A stretch of DNA of 64,000 nt, taken from NCBI RefSeq assembly GCF_003385235.1, contig NZ_PQIA01000024.1, positions 1 through 64,000 of the forward strand. Reading direction: 5' to 3'. Shown here in pieces: positions 26,033 through 34,886 of this stretch. Below the pieces are notes generated by a model. The model made no database searches, was not told the origin of the DNA, and saw only the letters and a program-made list of their open reading frames with translations. The translations under genes and the position numbers were made by a program. Within the stretch, counting starts at the first letter, position 1. Each line of letters starts with the position of its first letter. The DNA comes from Amycolatopsis circi (GTDB lineage Bacteria; Actinomycetota; Actinomycetes; Mycobacteriales; Pseudonocardiaceae).

Positions 26033-26242
26033 CCACGCGCCCCGCTCGAGTGGGGACAATCTTCGCGCACGCCAGGCGGACTCGGGGTTCTCCGGTCCAC
26101 TCTGCTTGCGCGGGGTGCACCGGACGGTTCCACTACGGGGACCGCACTTGAGGGGACCGCCCCCGCTCGCGCGGGGAAGACGCCCTACCGGTGGGCCCAG
26201 TCGCGGCTGTCCGCGGACCACCCCCGCTCGCGCGGGGAAGAC
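26033..26242 (-). CRISPR. orphan CRISPR array C (four repeats, type I-E-like)
   Basis: Repeats of 28 bases lie at about 26033, 26093, 26154 and 26215, that is 60, 61 and 61 bases apart with spacers of about 33 bases. The two right-hand copies are nearly identical, with CCCCGCTCGCGCGGGGAAGA as the core. The two left-hand copies are increasingly decayed, as expected at the leader-distal end. The repeat read on the minus strand fits actinobacterial type I-E. A further decayed copy may lie at about 25979-26006. No cas genes are in the window. Confidence 0.85.
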
Positions 26243-26305
26243 ACTTCTTGACCTGCCGCTTATCGCATGGTCGACGTATTCTCATTCACTTCTGTTTGGT
26301 CCTAG
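26243..26305 (-). promoter_or_regulatory. CRISPR leader of array C
   Basis: This sequence adjoins the best-conserved repeat and aligns over about 57 bases with the flank of array A (shared ACT, TTGACCTGC, ATGG, ATT.TC, TTCACTT). Transcription would run leftward through the array. The rest of the gap to the relaxase stop at 26489 shows nothing clear. Confidence 0.6.
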
Positions 26306-26488
26306 GCAGGTCCGGGGGCCCCTCTGTGCTCCCTCGGTATTGCAGCCTTGACAGGCGATAGTTGATCTTGGAGGCGGGGGCAGCTCTCCAGGGAGATCGT
26401 TGGGCCCTCGATTGGTGGGGACGACGACCGGCGTGGTCTGGCTGGTGGTGTTGAACCTGGACGGGAAACGCCGTTGCGCCCGTTGAGA

Positions 26489-29400
26489 TCAGTAGGCGTG
26501 TTTGGCACGGTCACCGTGGGAGAGGCGTTCTTCCTCGTCGTCGGGGCGCGGTCGGGTGCCAGGCCGGGACGATTGCTGTTTCGATGCGGTGTCTTCAGCG
26601 TTGCGGTAGCGGAGCCGGGCTGCTTCGACGCCGTCGTGGAACTCGCGGTCGAGAGGCTCCTCGGTGTGTTGTTCGGGTCCGCTGGTGTCGGTCGTATTCG
26701 ACCGTACGGATGGTGCGGCGCAAGCTTTCCACTGTTCGGTGAGGAGTGTCCATGCGCGGGCGCGGGCGTGTTCGCCGGTCTGCGGTGTTCCGAGCGGACT
26801 TGTCGTCGCGGATGCCGATATGTGGAATGTTTCGCGGTAGGCCGCCGCCAGCGCGATGATCTTTTCCCGCCGGGCTGCGTGTTCTGGGTTGATCGGGCGG
26901 GGCCCGAGGGAAACGGCCCATGGCGGCGGATTCTCGGTGACTTGCTGGCGGAGAACGGCGACTCGGTCCCGGATTTCGGCACTGGTGACTTCGAGGCGGC
27001 TCATGCGGCTGGGTTCTTCGCCGGGTGCGGGGATGTCGGCGGCGGCGAGCCACGGCAATGCTGTGCCGTTGTTCATGCGGTGGCGGCGGGCGAGTTCGGT
27101 GACGAGCGTTCGTGCGACTTGGCCGGGGAGATCGGCTGAGTCGCCTGTCGGGTTGAGCGCGACCTTGCGGGCGGCTGTGTCAAGGGCGCCGTCGGGGTCG
27201 AGGAAGTTGAGGGGTCCGGCGGCGGCGTGGTGCCAGACGGTGCCCCAGTCCTGGTCGGATACGTTGGTGTGCGGGAGATACCTGGCGACGATCTGTTGCC
27301 AGCGTCTGGTTTGGTCGTCCGTCGGGTTGGCGGTTCGTGCAGGCGGTCGGCGGTTGGTGCGGTAGTTGCGGAGCGCGGCCAGGAGCGCAAGGTCGGGAGA
27401 ATCGGCCCAGGCAAAGTCGTTTCCGCGGGTGACTGCGCGCAGGAGGCGTTCGGCTTGCCATCCTTCGTCCTGGGCGTCGGCGAGGGCATTGAGGATCGCT
27501 TGTTCGGCACCGCTGTTGACGGTGGCCGGGACGTAGCGCGCGAGCAGGTCAAGGTAGCGGTCCTCGTCTCCGGCGCGGGCGAGCTCCTCGTAGCGTTTGA
27601 CCAAAACGTCGAGCGTTTCGAGGTGGTCCTCGTGTTCAGCGTCGAGGTGGTCGAGTACGTCGTCGGCCGTGAATTCGGCAGGTTGGCTTGTCGGAGAAGG
27701 CTTGGCGGGGGACGCGGGGGCGACGTAGCGTGCCCATCGGAGGTTGAGTTCGTCCCAGCTGTGAGCTCGTGCGCCGTGGGTATCGGGGCGCGGTCCCAGT
27801 GGGCTGTCGGGGCCGCTGTCGAGCCGGTAGGTCTTGCGGTAGGCGGCGGTGAGTCCGACGATTTCGTCCCATTCCCATGCGGTGATGGGGTTGTCGGGAC
27901 GGGGACCGAGGCGCGTTGTCCAGGCTGGAGGGTTGCGGATGGCTTCGGCGCGGAGGTGTTCGAGTCGGTCGTGAATGGCGTCGTTCAACTCGGCGAGGTA
28001 TTCGCGGCGTCCGGGTTGGGTGCGGGCTGCGGCGAGATCGGGGCGAGATTGCCAGGGGAGTGTGCGGGTGTGGACTTGGCCGCGGTCCTTCTGGGCGTCG
28101 AGTTCGCGGAGCAGGGTGTTGGCGGCGTAGGCGTGATCGGGCATGGGGTCGGGGGAGCCGCCGCGGTCGAGGATGTGCCGGGCGGCAAGGTGGTGCGCGG
28201 TCGTGGTGAGGGCGGCTTCGACGTCGTGGCCGAGTGCGATGGCGCCGGTGGCGATGCGCCAGACGCGGTTCCAGCGCGGGTTTTCCACGTCGGCGTCGGG
28301 TGCGATCGCGTCGAAGGCTGTTTGCCATCGGTGCACGTCGCGGGGATCGGGGTGTCCGGCGGGTGGTGCATTGGTGTCGGTGGCGAGGAACGTCGTGACG
28401 CGCGAGGCGAGGACCGCAGCGGGGTCGCCGGTTCCAGTGAGGGGTGATCCGGCGGTGAGGCGGGGGAGGAGTTGTTCGGGGCTCCAGCCTAGATCGCTGG
28501 CGTTGCGGAGAGTCTGTACAAGTGCCGCTTCTGCTTTGGTGTCAAGGGTTTCAGGGGCATGCCGGGACAGTGCGTGCAGATAGGTGTCTTCGTCGAGGTA
28601 GGTGGCGGCGTAGTTGTAGTGATCGACGAGCGTCGCGAGCGAGACGACTTGGTCGAGGCTGTCGCGGTACACCTCGGTCGCGGACGGTTCGATGCTGGTG
28701 TGGTTGAGGACGCCGGCGAGGACTTTGCGGGCGGCTTTGTCCGGGTCGGGGTCAACCTCGGGGGTCTTTTGGTGCAGGTCGATGACGTGGTGATGGGTGA
28801 CCACGTAGAGGTAGTTCTCGTGTTGCGCGCGGGTGGTCGCTGGGTAGAGCTGCTCGCGGGTCATGGTCGGCGGAACGAGGGAGTGGGCGGTGCCGGAGCT
28901 GGTCATGCCCTGGACGCGGTTGACGGTGGCGGCGTAGGCAAGTTCGACGTACCGGCGGACGTAGTTTCGGGGCAGGGTGATCCGGGCCCCGTGCTCGACG
29001 TGGCGGATGGTCAGTTGGCCGCCTTCATGGGCGGTGACGACGCGCCATGTGTCGCCGTTCTTGACGAAGTCTGCGCCGCCGAAGAGACTCAGGCGGCGGC
29101 GGTTGTGCCGGGTGACGACCGTGTCGCCGGTGCTTGCCTGGGTGCCGTCGTGGAGGTCGACTTCGGGACCGGTGGGTTCACTGCTTCGGCGCAGGCGGAT
29201 GGTGCGGGCTTCCAAGTTGAGCGCGACGGTGTCTTCGTTGGTGGGCACGATGAGCAGGGAGTCGGTTCCGGAATGCAGATCGCGTCGCCATCTGGTCAGG
29301 GCTGCGTTGCGCATGGTCTCGACCGAACCGGAGGAGATACGCCCGCTGTCGGCGTAGAAGTCGATTCCCCTCTCGTCTCCGACGCGGATCATGAGTGATG

Positions 29401-31612
29401 CGGCGGCTTGTTCGTCGCAGTCGTGGCCCTTGAATCGGACGACTTCCGAGAAGCGGACTGCGCCGACGTCGAGGGCGATGAGCCTGATCGCTCCGCCGGC
29501 TTCGACGGCGGCGAGTTGCCGGTCGTCGCCGATCAGACGGACGTCGGCACCGCGGTTCAGTGCGTAGGTGACGACGGTGTGCAGGGTGTGAGTACCAGCC
29601 ATCGCGGCCTCGTCGACCAGGACAAGGTCGCCCTCGGCGATCGGGAACTTCCGTTCCGCGACGCCGTGTTCCAGCGCTGTCGGGAGCTGGTGCAGCGTGT
29701 GCGGCCGGGCTCTGATCGACACACCGAGCCCAAGCGCGGCCCGCGCGGAGGGACCGAACGCGTAGACCTGCCGCCCTCGAGACCGCCACAGGTTCGCCAG
29801 AACCTTCATCGCAGCGGTCTTTCCCGCACCCGCGGGAGCGAGCGCCAGCTGCAACCGCTTGCCGGAACCGGCGAATTCGGTGACCATCCGCCGCTGGCCC
29901 TCGTTGAGCTTCGAGGAGCGGAGTGCCTTGCGCACGGCACGGTCCGGAACGCGGTAGCCGCCGCCACGCTTGGCCCAAGCGACGAAATCACCTTCCTCGG
30001 CCAGCGTCTGCGTGGTGGTGTAGCGCGTGGAGTGGTGTTCGTGGAACACCGACTCTCCTGAGCGTCGCCGCAGGAACGGTGCTTCGGCGACGAGCGTCGC
30101 GCCTTCCAGGGCGAGGGTGGTGGGTGCCGAGATTGCGCGGTCGACGACGCGGACGATCAGCTTGGCACGCTCGTCGGCGGGCACGGTGATGCGTGCGGTC
30201 TGCCGGTGTGCTTGTGCTTCGAGGTGCCAGCGGGTGAAGTGCGCGTATTTCGCGCTGACCGTGGCGATAACGGCTTCGGCCAAGCTGTCGAGGTCGTGCT
30301 CCGTCAGCGTCCCGGCAGTCGGTGCGCGCCCGCGGGCGAAGATTCTCCGGCCGAGCTTGTCGATCGCTTCTTGGCCTACGAGGCCGCGGGCGAATTCGTG
30401 CCAATCGTCGGTGTGTTCGGCCAGTGACTTCGGCGGCGGTTTTCCGGGGCGGCCGTCCAGTTTGGCGGCACGGTCGATGGCGAAGATTTCCTTCGGTCGC
30501 GGTTCGCGTCCGTTGAGGTCGCGGAATTCGACGATCCGGCGGGCGCGAGCGGCTTCGAACTGGCGGGTCCGTTGCGAGAATCCCTTGATCAGCGGGAGCG
30601 GCACCGCGGCCAGTTGCCAGATTTTGCGGTTGTGATCGACGCCGTTGGCGGGACGTTGTGTCCACTGTGCACCGTGTTCGCGGAACAGATCGCGAGTACG
30701 GGTATCGAAAAACTCCGAGGCGGTGACGGTTCCGGCGAGCATCGGTCGTCCGTCAAGCGCTGTCCACTTGCCATCTTCGGATCGGCGGACTTTGGTCGAG
30801 ATCAACGCGTGGAAGTGCAGATGCGGATCTCCCGCGCGGCTGTCCCAATGTTCGAAGGTCGCCACGGTGATCCCGTCGACGTCTACCTGGGCCTGGCCCC
30901 GGTTGCCAGCGCGGGTGAAGGCGAGGTTCTGCTCGACGTAGGCCAGGGTGTCCCGCATCGCTTGCCGGACAAGGTTCGCGATCAGTTCGCGTTCGTCCGG
31001 AGGTGCCAGAGCCCACGCGACCGACACGGATTTGTCCGGGGCGAAGACCATCTCGTAGCCGGACACCGCTTTCCGGAGCTTGCGTTGCTCCTCCGCGAGC
31101 CACGTCTCCAGCGCGGCCGGGTCGACAGGTCCGCTGGCTCCGGTCGCATCGCGATAGACCTGTTCCTGGACTTTCCGGCGGATCTCGTGTCGTGTCGCAG
31201 CATCGATCGGCGCTCCGATGGGGCGGCCGTGCTCGAGGTTGTAGTCCTTGTACGCCTGTGCGCTGTGGACACGCATGAGGTCCAGTCCGCTGTAGACAGG
31301 AAAGCCGCGGCCGAGTCTTGTTGCGCCGAGAGCTTCGGCTGCGGTCTTGCCATCGGCGATCATCTCGTTCTCGATCGCGTCGGCGTTGGGATGGCGGCCT
31401 TCGCCGAAGAGCGCCTTCATCTGGGCAGGCTTGACCTCGCCGGTGAGCCCGAAAATCTGCGCACCGGCGCCGAACCATTCGCCTGCCGGGTAACCGTGGG
31501 AGAGGTAGTAGTCACTCAACAGCTCGCCGGGGTCGAGCCTGCGGTCGTGACACGCGACCGCGTTGGTGAGGTACTCATGATCACCAGGGCTCAGCTTCCG
31601 CGAGCCGATCAC
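26489..31612 (-). CDS. MobF-family conjugative relaxase-helicase, 1,707 residues
   Basis: This enzyme nicks oriT, stays covalently bound to the strand and unwinds it for transfer. The TrwC relaxase domain (about 1-370) has a tyrosine pair at 35-36 (DYYLSHG) and the three-histidine metal site HWDSRAGDPHLHFH (255-268). The helicase domain has Walker A APAGAGKT (592-599), Walker B LVLVDEAAMA (about 664) and a VNRVQGMTSSG motif typical of RecD/TraI helicases. Beyond residue 1,000 the C-terminal part contains two related copies (about 1,000-1,300 and 1,320-1,635), each holding an ENPPPW- or RNPPAW-type motif followed by LGPRP and AAYRxT. The GTG start has a poor ribosome site. It works with the coupling protein at 13.5-15.3 kb. 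Confidence 0.95.
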   Translation of the reverse strand: MIGSRKLSPGDHEYLTNAVACHDRRLDPGELLSDYYLSHGYPAGEWFGAGAQIFGLTGEVKPAQMKALFGEGRHPNADAIENEMIADGKTAAEALGATRLGRGFPVYSGLDLMRVHSAQAYKDYNLEHGRPIGAPIDAATRHEIRRKVQEQVYRDATGASGPVDPAALETWLAEEQRKLRKAVSGYEMVFAPDKSVSVAWALAPPDERELIANLVRQAMRDTLAYVEQNLAFTRAGNRGQAQVDVDGITVATFEHWDSRAGDPHLHFHALISTKVRRSEDGKWTALDGRPMLAGTVTASEFFDTRTRDLFREHGAQWTQRPANGVDHNRKIWQLAAVPLPLIKGFSQRTRQFEAARARRIVEFRDLNGREPRPKEIFAIDRAAKLDGRPGKPPPKSLAEHTDDWHEFARGLVGQEAIDKLGRRIFARGRAPTAGTLTEHDLDSLAEAVIATVSAKYAHFTRWHLEAQAHRQTARITVPADERAKLIVRVVDRAISAPTTLALEGATLVAEAPFLRRRSGESVFHEHHSTRYTTTQTLAEEGDFVAWAKRGGGYRVPDRAVRKALRSSKLNEGQRRMVTEFAGSGKRLQLALAPAGAGKTAAMKVLANLWRSRGRQVYAFGPSARAALGLGVSIRARPHTLHQLPTALEHGVAERKFPIAEGDLVLVDEAAMAGTHTLHTVVTYALNRGADVRLIGDDRQLAAVEAGGAIRLIALDVGAVRFSEVVRFKGHDCDEQAAASLMIRVGDERGIDFYADSGRISSGSVETMRNAALTRWRRDLHSGTDSLLIVPTNEDTVALNLEARTIRLRRSSEPTGPEVDLHDGTQASTGDTVVTRHNRRRLSLFGGADFVKNGDTWRVVTAHEGGQLTIRHVEHGARITLPRNYVRRYVELAYAATVNRVQGMTSSGTAHSLVPPTMTREQLYPATTRAQHENYLYVVTHHHVIDLHQKTPEVDPDPDKAARKVLAGVLNHTSIEPSATEVYRDSLDQVVSLATLVDHYNYAATYLDEDTYLHALSRHAPETLDTKAEAALVQTLRNASDLGWSPEQLLPRLTAGSPLTGTGDPAAVLASRVTTFLATDTNAPPAGHPDPRDVHRWQTAFDAIAPDADVENPRWNRVWRIATGAIALGHDVEAALTTTAHHLAARHILDRGGSPDPMPDHAYAANTLLRELDAQKDRGQVHTRTLPWQSRPDLAAARTQPGRREYLAELNDAIHDRLEHLRAEAIRNPPAWTTRLGPRPDNPITAWEWDEIVGLTAAYRKTYRLDSGPDSPLGPRPDTHGARAHSWDELNLRWARYVAPASPAKPSPTSQPAEFTADDVLDHLDAEHEDHLETLDVLVKRYEELARAGDEDRYLDLLARYVPATVNSGAEQAILNALADAQDEGWQAERLLRAVTRGNDFAWADSPDLALLAALRNYRTNRRPPARTANPTDDQTRRWQQIVARYLPHTNVSDQDWGTVWHHAAAGPLNFLDPDGALDTAARKVALNPTGDSADLPGQVARTLVTELARRHRMNNGTALPWLAAADIPAPGEEPSRMSRLEVTSAEIRDRVAVLRQQVTENPPPWAVSLGPRPINPEHAARREKIIALAAAYRETFHISASATTSPLGTPQTGEHARARAWTLLTEQWKACAAPSVRSNTTDTSGPEQHTEEPLDREFHDGVEAARLRYRNAEDTASKQQSSRPGTRPRPDDEEERLSHGDRAKHAY

Positions 31613-31858
31613 TGAGATCGAGCGTACGCCCCAAAATCACCGACGCCCACCTGACTCAGAGGATCTGCAAGATGTCCTGTGTGTGCGGTGGGCCGTGCGG
31701 GCGGCGCGGGGTGTGGGCGCGGTGGTGACGGCGTCGGCGGCGGGGATATGGCGCGGGCGGTGAGGAGAAGGGCGCGTGGCGGTGCGCGGCGGAGCGACCT
31801 GTGTGGTGCGGCCGGGGCTACGCGCCTGCTGGTTGCGCGGATACGGTGCATGCACACG
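31613..31858. other. G-rich intergenic stretch upstream of the relaxase gene, candidate oriT region
   Basis: This stretch is strongly strand-asymmetric: the plus strand is G-rich and C-poor, with repeated GTGTG/GGTGCG blocks. MobF relaxases usually act on an oriT just upstream of their own gene, which is why the position is of interest. I cannot point to a defined nick site or a clear inverted repeat, so the assignment is positional only. Confidence 0.25.
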
Positions 31859-31894
31859 AAAGCGGCCGCCGGTCGTGAGACCGGCGGCCGCTTT
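31859..31894. terminator. perfect hairpin terminator
   Basis: AAAGCGGCCGCCGGTC and GACCGGCGGCCGCTTT form a perfect 16-base stem with a GTGA loop. A-rich and T-rich ends make it usable in both directions. It lies 19 bases after the stop of the leftward zinc-ribbon gene. Confidence 0.85.
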
Positions 31895-31912
31895 CTAGGG
31901 ACGGATGCGGCG

Positions 31913-33109
31913 TTACGCGGCTATCAGCTCGCGGTGTTGCGGTTGGGCGGAGCGCAGCGGCGGGCGGTCGAGTTCAGTGCAGTGCGCGCACCGCCCGATC
32001 GGTTCGGAGCGGTGTTCTGCCGGGGTGCGCTCCAGGTTGCACGCGATGCACAGCACGCCGTCTGCGAGAGGGAGTCGCCAAAGGTTGTCATAGAACTTCT
32101 CCAGGCTGCCGCGCTCCTCCGAGGTGACTTCGTCGCGCTCGTCGAACAGCGCGCCGCGTTCGTCCTCGTACTGCTCGGAAACGCGGTCGTCCTTGCGTGC
32201 GCGCCCGGTTTGCGGGATGGCGGGCTCAATTTCGCGGTGGTTCTCGTCGTAGCTGGTTTGCGGTTCGTACTCGACCCGGGAGCGGCGTGCGCGGACCTCG
32301 AACGGCTCGCGCGGCGCGGAGGCTGGGCGCGGGATCGGCTGCGGGATTCGCCGGGGTGCAACGGTGTCGACTGGTTGCGGGATCGTGTGCGATTCGGCTT
32401 CCCGGCGGCAGAACTCGGAGCAGTACGTCATGTCGGGTGCCATGCTGAGGTTCCCGTCGCAATGCCCGCACCGGTGGATGTCTCCAGTCTCGGTCTCACG
32501 TTGTGCTTCTTCCGCCGCGCGCTTGGCGCGAATCGCATTCGCACGTTGGCGACTGGCGTAAACACAGGTCGTGAGCAGGGTGCGGTGGGCTTGGTCGATA
32601 GAGGGCCATGCCTTGTGGCCGCTGCGGATTGCGTCGGTCACGGTCGGGTGGTCGGCGGACGGGTTTTCCAGCAACGTGGCGCAAGCGCGGAGCGCTTCGC
32701 GCTCGTGTCCTTCGGCGCGTGCGGCGAGCCATCGCAGCGACTGACGCGCAACGCTGCGGTTGTGCGATGGGTCGGCCAGGAGCGCCGTTACGTCGTTCGG
32801 GTGCCCAGCAAGCGACGCGCGGGATTCGGTGGTGTGCACGCACGCCGTGAATGCGCGTTGCGCATCCGGCGTGAGGTCCGTGAGGTGTTCGTAAATCTTG
32901 CGGACGCGTGCGAGGGTGTCTGGGTCAGTCGGATCGGTGGAGTTGAGCAGGTGTGCGCAGGTCATGAGTACGGCCTGCGGAGCGTCTGAAAGATGCTCGA
33001 ACATCCATCGGAGCGCGATGAGCGCCGATGCGGTGCGCGGAGGTGTCGCGCTGAGTGCGGTCACTACGTCGTCAAGGGTGTAACGGTGCCGCCGATCAGT
33101 GCTGGTCAT
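31913..33109 (-). CDS. hypothetical protein with two zinc-ribbon-like Cys clusters
   Basis: I do not recognise a family. This 398-residue soluble protein has an N-terminal all-helical region (about 10-205) with repeated short helices of TPR- or HEAT-like appearance. A first Cys cluster has CGHCDG and YCSEFCRREAES (about 215-240), a pattern seen in small zinc fingers. A charged disordered linker follows, then a second cluster with CIACNLERTP and CAHCTELDRPP near the C-terminus. A good minus-strand promoter lies about 75 bases upstream and a perfect terminator downstream, so it is a single-gene unit. It lies between the relaxase and the nested palindrome. A nucleic-acid-binding role in transfer or replication is possible but unproven. 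Confidence 0.75.
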   Translation of the reverse strand: MTSTDRRHRYTLDDVVTALSATPPRTASALIALRWMFEHLSDAPQAVLMTCAHLLNSTDPTDPDTLARVRKIYEHLTDLTPDAQRAFTACVHTTESRASLAGHPNDVTALLADPSHNRSVARQSLRWLAARAEGHEREALRACATLLENPSADHPTVTDAIRSGHKAWPSIDQAHRTLLTTCVYASRQRANAIRAKRAAEEAQRETETGDIHRCGHCDGNLSMAPDMTYCSEFCRREAESHTIPQPVDTVAPRRIPQPIPRPASAPREPFEVRARRSRVEYEPQTSYDENHREIEPAIPQTGRARKDDRVSEQYEDERGALFDERDEVTSEERGSLEKFYDNLWRLPLADGVLCIACNLERTPAEHRSEPIGRCAHCTELDRPPLRSAQPQHRELIAA

Positions 33110-33183
33110 GTCGAAAATCCGTTTCTGTTATGTGTGGGTTTCCGGCGGATCGGGTTTGGCGCCCCGGCCAACCGGTAATTACC

Positions 33184-33212
33184 ATATTAATGGAGTTCGT
33201 CGCTATTCTCAA
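33184..33212 (-). promoter_or_regulatory. predicted promoter of the zinc-ribbon gene
   Basis: On the minus strand TTGAGA (33207-33212) and TAATAT (33184-33189) are separated by 17 bases. A perfect palindrome GGTAATTACC (33174-33183) directly follows the -10 and could be an operator. The section is much richer in AT than its surroundings. Confidence 0.55.
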
Positions 33213-33280
33213 TAATGCAACGCCAGAAAAGCGGACTGCTTAGGATGCTCTGACCTGCGGTAAGGGTGACCAGGTGCAGA

Positions 33281-33478
33281 GCGGTGGAGAGGTGGCCCCG
33301 AAGCCGCCCGGGGCAGGCCTCCGGCCTGCCCCTAATGCCTGACCGAGGCCGTAAGGGGACCCGAATGCAAGGGTGGGGCCTCGCTATTTTTTTGACGCGC
33401 TTTTTGTCAAAAAAATAGTGGGGTGCCCTTGTATTCGGGGCAGCGGCCGATACAATTTCGGGGCCACCTCTCCACCGC
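33281..33478. repeat. 198-bp nested palindromic element
   Basis: Outer arms of 22 bases (33281-33302 and 33457-33478) are perfect inverted copies. Inside lie a side hairpin (GGGGCAGGCC, TCC loop, GGCCTGCCCC at 33310-33332), middle arms CCCGAATGCAAGGG and CCCTTGTATTCGGG (33360-33373, 33426-33439; one G-T pair), and inner arms CTATTTTTTTGAC and GTCAAAAAAATAG (33384-33396, 33406-33418) around a 9-base loop. No open reading frame of note crosses it and no target-site duplication is visible. It could be an origin of transfer or replication, a structured RNA, or a small inverted-repeat mobile element. The gap up to 33766 contains nothing else clear. Confidence 0.85.
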
Positions 33479-33766
33479 GGACGGGACCGATCCGCAATCG
33501 CCGGCCACCGTGTCTGGCCTGCGCAAACGCTCCAGGTCGACCCTGGCTATGCTGGTCAGGTCGCGACGTGATGGGTCTTCTGTCCCGTGGGCATGTCGCG
33601 GCACCCGGCGTCGTTGCTTTGGCGAGCCGTCGCTCCGGCGATGTCGGCCCTGTGCCGTGCGCCGCCGGTCCGATGGGGCCGGGGCCATGCGCCCCGGCCC
33701 CATCCCGTAACTGCTGCGACGCGACTAAACTGGCGACCGCAGCCCTCCCTGTGCAGGGAGGCAACC

Positions 33767-34405
33767 ATGCCGCAAGACGAAGAGCGGTCGATCCGTCGTC
33801 GACGTCGATCGAGTGCCGAGGTTGCTCGGCTGAAGGCACTGCGGCAAGCGCACGCAGAGAAACTCGAACGCGCCCGGCGAGACGAACAGCGGGTCGACGA
33901 CGCACTGGCACCGTTCGCGGAAGCGGCAGAAGCCATCGCAGCGGCACAACGGCGACACGAAGACCGGTGCGCGCGAATCACAGCCAGGCTTGAGCGAGAC
34001 TTAGCGGACCTCGATCGAGCACGAGAGAAGGCCATTGAAGAGGCGGCTGTCGAGCGGCGCGCGCTGAAGACTGCGCTTGACGATGAAACCGGCAAGTTTC
34101 GCGCTGTGATGGGAGAGTCGGTCAAGACGATCCGGGAAGTGGGCACCGGGATGCCGGAGACCGCTGCACTGCTTGGCGTCAGCGTGGGCGAAGCGCGCAG
34201 GCTGGCGGCTGCGGCAAAGCGACTGGACCGTGAAGCCTCGAGCACCTGGTCATCAGCCGATGACGGGGTACCCGAGACGCCTCTGGCCGAGTCGGCCCCT
34301 GTGCTTGGTCGGGGAGCGGAAGCAGCCACTGGCGCCGAGCAGCAGGAGCCAGATGCAGCGCCGGAAGGTGAACGAGAAAAGAAGTGGGGTGGTGCGAGCG
34401 CGTAG
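33767..34405 (+). CDS. coiled-coil protein with possible HTH, unknown function
   Basis: This 212-residue cytosolic protein has a very basic start (EERSIRRRRRSS), a long coiled coil at about 15-115 rich in Ala, Arg and Glu, then a segment ETAALLGVSVGEARRLAAAA (about 130-150) that looks like a helix-turn-helix. A Pro/Glu-rich tail follows. The ATG has AGGGAGG 6 bases before it. Its last codons and stop lie within an 18-base perfect terminator stem. It sits 290 bases right of the nested palindrome, so it may bind that DNA, but this is inference. I know no family for it. Confidence 0.78.
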   Translation: MPQDEERSIRRRRRSSAEVARLKALRQAHAEKLERARRDEQRVDDALAPFAEAAEAIAAAQRRHEDRCARITARLERDLADLDRAREKAIEEAAVERRALKTALDDETGKFRAVMGESVKTIREVGTGMPETAALLGVSVGEARRLAAAAKRLDREASSTWSSADDGVPETPLAESAPVLGRGAEAATGAEQQEPDAAPEGEREKKWGGASA

Positions 34406-34422
34406 CGCTCGCACCACCCCAC
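34384..34422. terminator. perfect 18-base-stem terminator overlapping a stop codon
   Basis: GTGGGGTGGTGCGAGCGC and its exact complement flank a GTA loop. The stop codon of the coiled-coil gene uses the last loop bases and the first base of the right arm. It lies between convergent genes and can serve both. Confidence 0.85.
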
Positions 34423-34439
34423 CAACTACCGGTGTGCGG

Positions 34440-34886
34440 TCACCCCGGCTGAACCGGCTCAGCCTCGCGTCGCTCGGTCCGAGAGTGCGCCTTCCGGCGC
34501 GCGAGTCGCCGTCGGGCCGCAACGCGCCAGGCAATCGACAAGCACCCGCCGACGAACAGGGTGGTCCCGAGTACTGGCTGGTCCCAGCCGAGATCTTGCA
34601 CTTTCTCTATGGAGAGGATGCACGGCACGCTGCCCGCTCCGAAGATGACCGCTGTGCGTGTGTGGTGAGTGATCCGCGGGAAGATCGGGTGCCGTTTGCG
34701 TCGCGAGTCAGCCCAACCAGCTGCTGCACCGAGCACTGCGTACACCGGCAACCGGATGAGATCGACTGCCGTAGGCGCAGCGATCAAGGCGATGGCACCG
34801 AAGACCGCCGCGACGAGAAGGACGCCGTAGAAGGCGGCGTCGATCATTCCGCGAGCGGAAAGTCCAGCGACGATTCGGGTCATCAT
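34440..34886 (-). CDS. small integral membrane protein, hypothetical
   Basis: This 148-residue protein has four likely membrane spans (about 12-35, 38-55, 72-90 and 98-120) and a highly basic, Arg-rich C-terminal tail of about 25 residues. There is no motif that I recognise. The chosen start is the first of two adjacent ATGs, with only a weak ribosome site. Longer upstream reading in this frame is Arg/Pro-rich and looks non-coding. It converges on the coiled-coil gene across a shared terminator. Confidence 0.6.
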   Translation of the reverse strand: MMTRIVAGLSARGMIDAAFYGVLLVAAVFGAIALIAAPTAVDLIRLPVYAVLGAAAGWADSRRKRHPIFPRITHHTRTAVIFGAGSVPCILSIEKVQDLGWDQPVLGTTLFVGGCLSIAWRVAARRRLARRKAHSRTERREAEPVQPG

